Below, piece after piece: positions 58,722-64,000 of a stretch of 64,000 bases of DNA. Under the pieces are notes generated by a model. That model was not told where the DNA came from. It worked only from the letters and a program-made list of their open reading frames with translations, and did not search any database. Both the position numbers and the translations under genes were made by a program. Numbering within the stretch: the first letter of the stretch is position 1; the number at the start of each line of letters is the position of its first letter. Where the stretch lies: positions 35,411 through 99,410 of the forward strand of contig JAITGM010000041.1 in the NCBI GenBank assembly GCA_031280685.1, written 5' to 3'. This DNA comes from Christensenellaceae bacterium. Its GTDB lineage: Bacteria > Bacillota > Clostridia > Christensenellales > UBA1750.

Positions 58722-59759
58722 TTGAACCACGAGCTTTTGAAGGGGGATTTCGATTACGAGCTGCCCCCCGAGCTGATCGCGCAGCACCCGAGTCCGGAAA
58801 GGGATCATTCCAGGCTGCTTTGCTATGACCGCGCGCAAAAAACCCTGGAGCACCGCAGCTTTTTTGAGCTGCCCGCCTTTTTGCGGCCGGGCGACGCCCT
58901 GGTCGTGAACGAAACCAGGGTGCTGCCCGCCAGGCTCCGCGGCCAGAAGGAGGGCAGTTGCGGCAAGATCGAGTTTTTGCTGCTCAAAAGGCTGAACGGC
59001 GACGATTGGGAGGTCATCTTAAAGCCCGGGAAGCGTGCCACCCCAGGCGCGCGCTTCGCCTTTGGCGAGGGAAGGCTCCGCGCCGAAATCCTGGGCGTTT
59101 TGGAGGGCGGCGCGCGCGCCGTGCGCTTCTTTTACGGAGGCGTGTTCGAAGAAAGGCTCGAGGAGCTGGGCGAAACGCCGCTGCCTCCCTACATCGGCGA
59201 AGCGCTTCGCGACCGCGACCGCTACCAGACCGTCTACGCAAGGCGGAACGGTTCCGCCGCCGCCCCCACCGCCGGGCTGCACTTTACGCCCGAGCTTTTG
59301 GCGCAAATTCGCGCCATGGGCGTCAAAATCGTACCGGTGCTCTTGCACGTGGGCCTTGGCACCTTCAGGCCCGTGAAGGAAGAGCGGGTAGCCGACCACC
59401 GCATGCACGAGGAATACTACGAGCTGAGCGCCGAAGCGGCCGAGCTGCTCAACGCCGCAAAAAAGGCCGGCGGGCGCATCATCGCCGTGGGCACGACCTC
59501 GGTGCGCGTGCTCGAAAGCGCGGCGGGCGAAGGCGGCCTGCTCCACGCGGGCTCGGGCTACACGAAGATCTTCATCACCCCGGGCTACCGCTTCAGGGCG
59601 GTGGACGCGCTGATTACGAACTTTCACCTGCCTAAGTCCACGCTGCTCATGCTCGTCAGCGCCTTCATGGGCAGGGAGGAAGCCCTGGCGATGTATGCCG
59701 AGGCTGTGCGGGAACGCTACCGCTTCTTCAGCTTTGGCGATGCCTGCCTGCTGCTCTAG
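58722..59759 (+). CDS. queA: tRNA preQ1(34) S-adenosylmethionine ribosyltransferase-isomerase
   Basis: 345 residues, makes epoxyqueuosine at the tRNA wobble base from preQ1. [24 protein letters not shown] opens the chain; [41 protein letters not shown] and [19 protein letters not shown] are family blocks. The start is TTG 58722, with AGAGGGAAAAGA upstream. Its usual neighbour tgt does not follow; a minus-strand araD does. The stop overlaps the start of a GC-rich inverted segment (59757-59795) that may end the transcript. Confidence 0.96.
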   Translation: MNHELLKGDFDYELPPELIAQHPSPERDHSRLLCYDRAQKTLEHRSFFELPAFLRPGDALVVNETRVLPARLRGQKEGSCGKIEFLLLKRLNGDDWEVILKPGKRATPGARFAFGEGRLRAEILGVLEGGARAVRFFYGGVFEERLEELGETPLPPYIGEALRDRDRYQTVYARRNGSAAAPTAGLHFTPELLAQIRAMGVKIVPVLLHVGLGTFRPVKEERVADHRMHEEYYELSAEAAELLNAAKKAGGRIIAVGTTSVRVLESAAGEGGLLHAGSGYTKIFITPGYRFRAVDALITNFHLPKSTLLMLVSAFMGREEALAMYAEAVRERYRFFSFGDACLLL

Positions 59760-59875
59760 CGCGGCGCGGCGCATCCGGGCCTTCGCGCGCCGCTGCCGTG
59801 GCTTCGCGGGAAGGTACCGCACCCTCTTCTCCCACCGGGCGGAGCAAGGCCGTGCGGTCCGCCTTTTGGCGCCCT

Positions 59876-60574
59876 TCAGGGGCGGCGCTGCCCGTAGCTT
59901 GCGTCTTTTCCGTGCTTGCGGAAGAAGTGCTTATCCATCAACGCCTTCCCGGCGGGCGGGCTGCCCGGCCTGAGCTGCAGGGTCAGCAGCGCCATCTTCG
60001 CCACCTCCTCCAGGATCAGGGCATTTTCGGCCGCGCCTTCCGCATCGCTGCCAAAGGCGAAGGGTCCGTGCCCGCTGACCAGCACGCCGGGCGTGTGCAG
60101 CGGGTTGCGCCCGGCGAAGGCCTCCGCGATGACCTTGCCCGTCTCCCACTCGTAGCGGCCAGCGATTTCCTCGTCGAGGAGTTGCCTGGTGCAGGGAATT
60201 TCGCCATAGAAGCTATCCGCATGGGTGGTGCCCAGGCAGGGCAAGGCAAGCCCCGCCTGGGCAAAAGCCACCGCGTAGGACGAGTGGGCGTGCACCACGC
60301 CGCCCAGATCCGCAAAGGCCTTATATAGGCAAAGATGGGTGTCGGTATCGGACGAAGGGCGCAACGCCCCTTCGACGACCTGCCCCTCGGGGCTCAAGAC
60401 CACGATATCCTCCGCGCGCAGGGCTTCGTAAGCGACGCCGCTGGGCTTAATGGCGATTTCCCCGCTCTCGGCGTCGCGCATCGAAGCGTTCCCCCAGGTC
60501 AGGATGGCCAAACCGCTCCTTTTAATCTCTAAATTCGCCGCCAAAACCCTTTCCTTCAGTTCTTTTCTGTTCAT
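59876..60574 (-). CDS. araD: L-ribulose-5-phosphate 4-epimerase
   Basis: Converts L-ribulose-5-P to D-xylulose-5-P at the end of L-arabinose breakdown. 232 residues, the standard AraD size. TWGNASMRD binds phosphate; zinc ligands are in VVHAHSSYAVAFA (two His) and SGHGPFAFG (His); PSSDTDTHLCLYKAF holds the acidic catalytic residue region. ATG at 60574 follows GGGAGGG. No araA or araB nearby. It could pair with the arabinofuranosidase-like gene at 43053 in the same catabolic route. Confidence 0.94.
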   Translation of the reverse strand: MNRKELKERVLAANLEIKRSGLAILTWGNASMRDAESGEIAIKPSGVAYEALRAEDIVVLSPEGQVVEGALRPSSDTDTHLCLYKAFADLGGVVHAHSSYAVAFAQAGLALPCLGTTHADSFYGEIPCTRQLLDEEIAGRYEWETGKVIAEAFAGRNPLHTPGVLVSGHGPFAFGSDAEGAAENALILEEVAKMALLTLQLRPGSPPAGKALMDKHFFRKHGKDASYGQRRP

Positions 60575-60611
60575 GCGCCGTTCCCTCCCGTTTTTTTTAT
60601 CGTTTTTCCCC

Positions 60612-60640
60612 ATCATAGCAGGCGGCGCGCCTCGCGTAAA
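60612..60640 (-). promoter_or_regulatory. Promoter of araD
   Basis: Minus strand TTTACG (60635-60640), 17 bases, TATGAT (60612-60617). Confidence 0.55.
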
Positions 60641-60680
60641 GCCAAGGAGCAGCCGCACAGATTGAAAGGAATGCTTCCGC

Positions 60681-61556
60681 ATGAAAAAGCGCGCCCTGCT
60701 CCTCTTGCTCGCCTGCCGCGACCCCGGAACCGCGCTACGCGAGCGATCTCATCGCCGTCGCCGAGGAATTCGTCCGCCCGCTGGTCAGCGAGCCCTTCGT
60801 GGAGGGCTTCGTCATCGCTGGCCACGATTTCATCCCGCCCGGCGTGGTATATTGCGCTTGGCGCCATTATAATGCCCGCTTTGACGGCCGCCTGGAGCTC
60901 AGTCTGGAGCGGCAGGCACGGCTTTTCACCCTGATTGAGGAAGCAGAGGCCCTCGGGCGCGAGCCAAGCGACCAGGAACTGCTTGAAAGATACTCTTCCG
61001 GCAGCCTGAACGTGCTGCTGCTCTATGAATCGCCGGCCAGGCCGAGGATAGGCAACCTGGAGTGCTGGGCGATCGGCGACGATCTCGTTACCCTTTCGTT
61101 CAAGACGCCCTCCGTGAGCGCCATTTTCAACCCCGAGCCGCAAAGCTGGGTGCCGTCAAATCCACAAAGCTCGCTGCCTTCGTGCGCGAGCTGACCGGCA
61201 GGCCCGAGTTCAAGGAGGAGATGCTAAAATCGCTCCAGAGCATCGAGTTCCTCGTGCACCCGGTCGGCAGAGCGGCCTTCGATCGGGAACCGGCGCGCGT
61301 GCTGCTGACAGGGGACGAGATGGAGCCCTTCTTACAGGCCTTTTCGAAGCTTCGCAAGGCCGGGGGCGAGAAGAATTCCTACTGTATCGAGATGCTCCTG
61401 CACCTAAGCGATGGCGAAACGCTTCACGGCCTCTTCGAGGGGGCTGCCTTCATCGGCATCGAGGGGCAGCACTACGAGCTTCGCTATAAAACCCCGGAAT
61501 ACGACCGAATGAACTTAGCCTATTCCGAGCTGATGCGCCTGCAGCCGCGCCCATGA
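60681..61556 (+). pseudogene. Frameshifted gene of unknown function, lipoprotein-like start
   Basis: One gene appears split over three frames. From ATG 60681: MKKRALLLLLAC, a lipoprotein-like leader. Near 60714 the frame must shift by one to continue PEPRYASDLIAVAEEFVRPL ... EGFVIAGHDFIPPGVV. Near 61150, after FNPEPQSW, a second shift (one G short in a GGG run) leads into GAVKSTKLAAFVRELTGRPE and on to the stop at 61556. With both repaired the product would be about 290 residues. I do not recognise the family. Either a decaying gene or two sequencing errors. Confidence 0.65.
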
Positions 61557-61582
61557 TCCGCCAATGCGTTAAGCTTTTCACA

Positions 61583-61611
61583 TTGACAACAGCGCCCTCG
61601 CGCGTTAAACT
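61583..61611 (+). promoter_or_regulatory. Promoter of nfnAB
   Basis: TTGACA (61583-61588), 17 bases, TAAACT (61606-61611), about 64 bases before nfnA. Confidence 0.75.
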
Positions 61612-61674
61612 TGCCTTGTGTTTTTAAGCGGTTTTCCGCCTATCGCGCCGATGCGCCTTGAAAGGAGCTTCACC

Positions 61675-62511
61675 GTGTTTGCAATCTTAAAAAAACGGGT
61701 TCTGAACCCGAGCGTCACCCTCATGGAGATCGACGCGCCGCAGGTCGCGCGCAAGGCAGAGCCCGGCCAATTCATCATCCTTCGCGTAGATGAACAGGGG
61801 GAGCGCATTCCGCTCACGGTCGCGGATTTTGACCGCGAGAGGGGCAGCGTCACCATCATCTTTCAGATCGTCGGGGCCACGACCTATGCGCTGAACCGCC
61901 TGCGGGAGGGCGACTGCCTTCAGGATTTCGTGGGCCCGCTGGGTCTCGCCTCCCCGACCGGGGGGCTGAAGAAGGTCTGCGTCATCGGCGGCGGCGTGGG
62001 CACTGCCATCGCCTACCCCATCGCCAAAAAACTGCACGCGCAGGGCTGCGAGGTGCACTCCATCGTGGGCTTCCGCTCGAAGGATCTCGTCATCCTAGAG
62101 GATGAGTTCCGTGCGGCCAGCGATGTTTTCCTCCTTACCAGCGACGATGGCAGCGCCGGCCGCAAGGGCCTCGTGACCGAGGCGCTGAAGGAATTGCTCG
62201 ATCGGGGCGAGCGCTATGACGAGGTGATCGCCATCGGTCCCCTCGTCATGATGAAGTTCGTCGCCCAGCTCACCCGCGGCTATGGCCAAAAAACCGTGGT
62301 GTCGATGAACCCGATCATGATCGACGGAACCGGCATGTGCGGCGGCTGCCGCCTGAGCGTCGGCGGGCAAACGAAGTTCGCCTGCGTGGACGGGCCGGAT
62401 TTCGACGGCCACGAGGTGGACTTTGACGAGGCCATCGCCAGGGCCGGCGTCTATCATCCATTCGAGCGCAGAGCCTATGACGAGGCCTGCAAGCTCTTTG
62501 AGGGGGTGTGA
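61675..62511 (+). CDS. nfnA: NADH-dependent ferredoxin:NADP+ oxidoreductase subunit A
   Basis: 278 residues, FAD and [2Fe-2S] subunit of the electron-bifurcating NfnAB complex (relative of dihydroorotate dehydrogenase electron subunit). FAD part: PGQFIILRV and ERIPLTVADFDRERG; NAD site VCVIGGGVGTAIAYPIAKKL; cluster ligands Asp and three Cys in DGTGMCGGCRLSVGGQTKFAC, as in characterised NfnA. The start is GTG 61675, eight bases after AAAGGAG. The stop is close to the nfnB start, so the two are coupled. Confidence 0.95.
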   Translation: MFAILKKRVLNPSVTLMEIDAPQVARKAEPGQFIILRVDEQGERIPLTVADFDRERGSVTIIFQIVGATTYALNRLREGDCLQDFVGPLGLASPTGGLKKVCVIGGGVGTAIAYPIAKKLHAQGCEVHSIVGFRSKDLVILEDEFRAASDVFLLTSDDGSAGRKGLVTEALKELLDRGERYDEVIAIGPLVMMKFVAQLTRGYGQKTVVSMNPIMIDGTGMCGGCRLSVGGQTKFACVDGPDFDGHEVDFDEAIARAGVYHPFERRAYDEACKLFEGV

Positions 62512-62516
62512 TTCCA

Positions 62517-63905
62517 TTGGCGAATATGAGCCTTAAAAAGAATGCCATGCCCGAGCAGGACGCTGCCCTGCGCGCGCATAACTTTGGCGAGGTGGCCCTT
62601 GGCTACTCGCGCGAAGCCGCCATCAGCGAGGCTGAGCGCTGCCTGAATTGCAAAAACAAGCCCTGCGTGGCGGGCTGCCCCGTCGCGATCGATATTCCGG
62701 GCTTCATCGATGAGATTAAAAAGGGCGAAATCGAGGCGGCTTATGGCATCGTGGCGAAGTCCTCTTCTCTGCCCGCGGTCTGCGGGCGCGTTTGCCCGCA
62801 GGAAAGCCAGTGCGAGGCGCTTTGCGTGCGGGGCATCAAGGGCGAGCCGGTGGGCGTCGGGCGCCTGGAGCGCTTCGTGGCCGATGAGCACATGAAGGCG
62901 GCTCCCGCCGCCTCGGAAAGGCCCGCATCCAACGGCATTCGGGCCGCAGTGATCGGCGCCGGGCCCGCTGGCCTGACCTGTGCTGGCGATCTGGCACGGC
63001 TTGGCTATGAAGTTACCGTCTTTGAGGCACTGCATCTGGCCGGCGGTGTGCTGGTCTACGGCATCCCCGAATTCCGGCTGCCAAAGGCCATCGTTCAAAA
63101 GGAAATCGACGGTTTGAAGGCCCTGGGTGTCCAGATTCAGACCAATATGGTCGTGGGCAAGACCGTCACGATCGACGAGCTCTTCGAGCAGGGCTTCCGC
63201 TCCGTCTTCATCGGCTCCGGCGCCGGCCTGCCCTCCTTCCTGGGCATCGAGGGCGAGAACCTCAACGGCGTCTACTCCGCCAACGAGTTTTTGACGCGAA
63301 TCAACCTGATGAAGGCCTATGAGCCCTCCGGGCAGACGCCAATCCTCGCCGCCAAGCGCATCGCCGTGGTCGGCGGCGGCAACGTCGCCATGGATGCGGC
63401 CCGCTGCGCGCTGCGCCTTGGGGCCGAAAAGGTCTACATCGTCTACCGCCGCGGCATGGCCGAGTTGCCCGCCAGGCGCGAGGAAATCGAGCACGCAGAG
63501 GAAGAGGGCATAGACTTTAGGCTTCTGACCAACCCCGTGCGCATCAACGGCGATGAAAAGCGCAATATCGTTTCCATGACGCTGCGCGAGATGGAGCTGG
63601 GCGAACCCGATGCCTCCGGGCGGCGGCGGCCCGTTGAAAAGGCCGGTTCCGACTTCGACTTGGATGTCGATTGCGTGGTCATCGCCATCGGCACCTCGCC
63701 CAACCCGCTGATCCGCTCCACCACCGAGGGGCTCGAAACCAACAAATGGGGCTGCATCGTCGCGGATGAGGGCAGCGGCCAAACCTCCCGCAAGGGTGTC
63801 TTCGCCGGCGGGGATGCCGTGACCGGCGCGGCCACGGTCATCCTGGCCATGGGCGCGGGCAAGAGCGCGGCGGCGGCTATGCATGCCTATATGCAGGGCG
63901 ACTGA
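62517..63905 (+). CDS. nfnB: NADH-dependent ferredoxin:NADP+ oxidoreductase subunit B (GltA-like)
   Basis: 462 residues. N-terminal cysteine-rich part binds two [4Fe-4S] clusters (ERCLNCKNKPCVAGCPVAIDIP, AVCGRVCPQESQCEALCVRG); then FAD site VIGAGPAGLTCAGDLARLG and NADPH site RIAVVGGGNVAMDAARCALRLG with VYRRGMAELPARREE. With NfnA it couples NADH and reduced ferredoxin oxidation to NADP+ reduction, common in anaerobes. I choose TTG 62517 (giving MANMSLKK), ten bases after AGGGGG; the GTG at 62508 sits too near that site. A lone GltB-like role is less likely given nfnA. Confidence 0.94.
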   Translation: MANMSLKKNAMPEQDAALRAHNFGEVALGYSREAAISEAERCLNCKNKPCVAGCPVAIDIPGFIDEIKKGEIEAAYGIVAKSSSLPAVCGRVCPQESQCEALCVRGIKGEPVGVGRLERFVADEHMKAAPAASERPASNGIRAAVIGAGPAGLTCAGDLARLGYEVTVFEALHLAGGVLVYGIPEFRLPKAIVQKEIDGLKALGVQIQTNMVVGKTVTIDELFEQGFRSVFIGSGAGLPSFLGIEGENLNGVYSANEFLTRINLMKAYEPSGQTPILAAKRIAVVGGGNVAMDAARCALRLGAEKVYIVYRRGMAELPARREEIEHAEEEGIDFRLLTNPVRINGDEKRNIVSMTLREMELGEPDASGRRRPVEKAGSDFDLDVDCVVIAIGTSPNPLIRSTTEGLETNKWGCIVADEGSGQTSRKGVFAGGDAVTGAATVILAMGAGKSAAAAMHAYMQGD

Positions 63906-63929
63906 TTTGCGCGCCCGCTTTAACGTTTA

Positions 63930-63964
63930 ACGAGGTTCGCGGCGCAAAGCGCCGCGAACCTCGT
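63930..63964 (+). terminator. Perfect 16-bp hairpin after nfnB
   Basis: ACGAGGTTCGCGGCGC pairs with GCGCCGCGAACCTCGT around an AAA loop, 25 bases past the stop. No T run follows, so it is a likely but not certain terminator. Confidence 0.65.
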
Positions 63965-63989
63965 GAAACGCCCCAAGGCAGGGAGGGGT

Positions 63990-64000
63990 GGGGGGGGGGG
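63990..64000. repeat. G-homopolymer run at the window edge
   Basis: At least eleven G in a row reach the end of the window. Compare the C16 run at 22193-22208. Whether it belongs to another promoter cannot be seen; it may also be where an assembly stops. Confidence 0.6.

Overview
This window reads as chromosomal DNA from an anaerobic, spore-forming, high-GC Firmicute of clostridial type, perhaps a gut lineage. The pointers are a SpoIIID regulator, a SAM-I riboswitch in front of metK, a T-box leader, an NfnAB transhydrogenase, bS21, many radical-SAM/ferredoxin-type proteins, and a split PurH with an archaeal-type PurO cyclohydrolase. Species cannot be named from sequence alone. Most recognisable promoters pair a TTGxxx -35 with a TATACT or TATAAT -10 at 17-18 bp.

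Layout. Bases 1-850 are visibly lower in GC and hold the end of a Y-family DNA polymerase plus a YolD-like gene, probably the edge of an integrated element abutting purL. From 850 to 12161 a nine-gene minus-strand operon, purE-C-F-M-N-O-H(C-terminal type)-D-L, covers nearly all of de novo IMP synthesis; purB lies divergently at 12949. Next come prmA, a DUF4180 gene and an FAD dehydrogenase; a nuclease-helicase fusion; a secreted SH3-like protein behind a C16/G16 tract; DegV; SpoIIID; metK; recD2; small redox and acetyltransferase genes; and TraX. At 33142-36041 a T-box leader sits ahead of a rare gene fusion (TIM-barrel isomerase plus acyl-CoA ligase). After that are an MBL hydrolase, two sugar-type ABC permeases, an orphan terminase pair, an sdpRI unit with a clear operator, rpsU, a GH127-like glycosidase, an SsuBC-like ABC pair, an MFS transporter with malQ, the conserved DUF512-der-plsY block, a TIM-barrel epimerase with ychF, ruvCAB-queA, araD, a frameshifted gene and nfnAB.

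Between genes the window carries three families of structured repeats. Family R (about seven good or fair copies plus one decayed) is a multi-hairpin element with a variable interior, a closing stem whose sequence changes on both sides together, and a constant GC-rich palindromic tail. Family S (five copies) is a short hairpin followed by a conserved tail ending in CAGGGG(T); it usually sits beside an R copy. Family M (three copies) is a MITE-like inverted repeat whose ends resemble the widespread 'CGTCATTGCGAGG' repeat and whose cores are also related. No rRNA, tRNA or CRISPR array was seen.

The observations most worth pursuing are family R, the T-box-controlled fusion gene, the homopolymer-spaced promoter at 22183-22214, the operon with a PurO-type cyclohydrolase, and the operator-controlled sdpRI unit.
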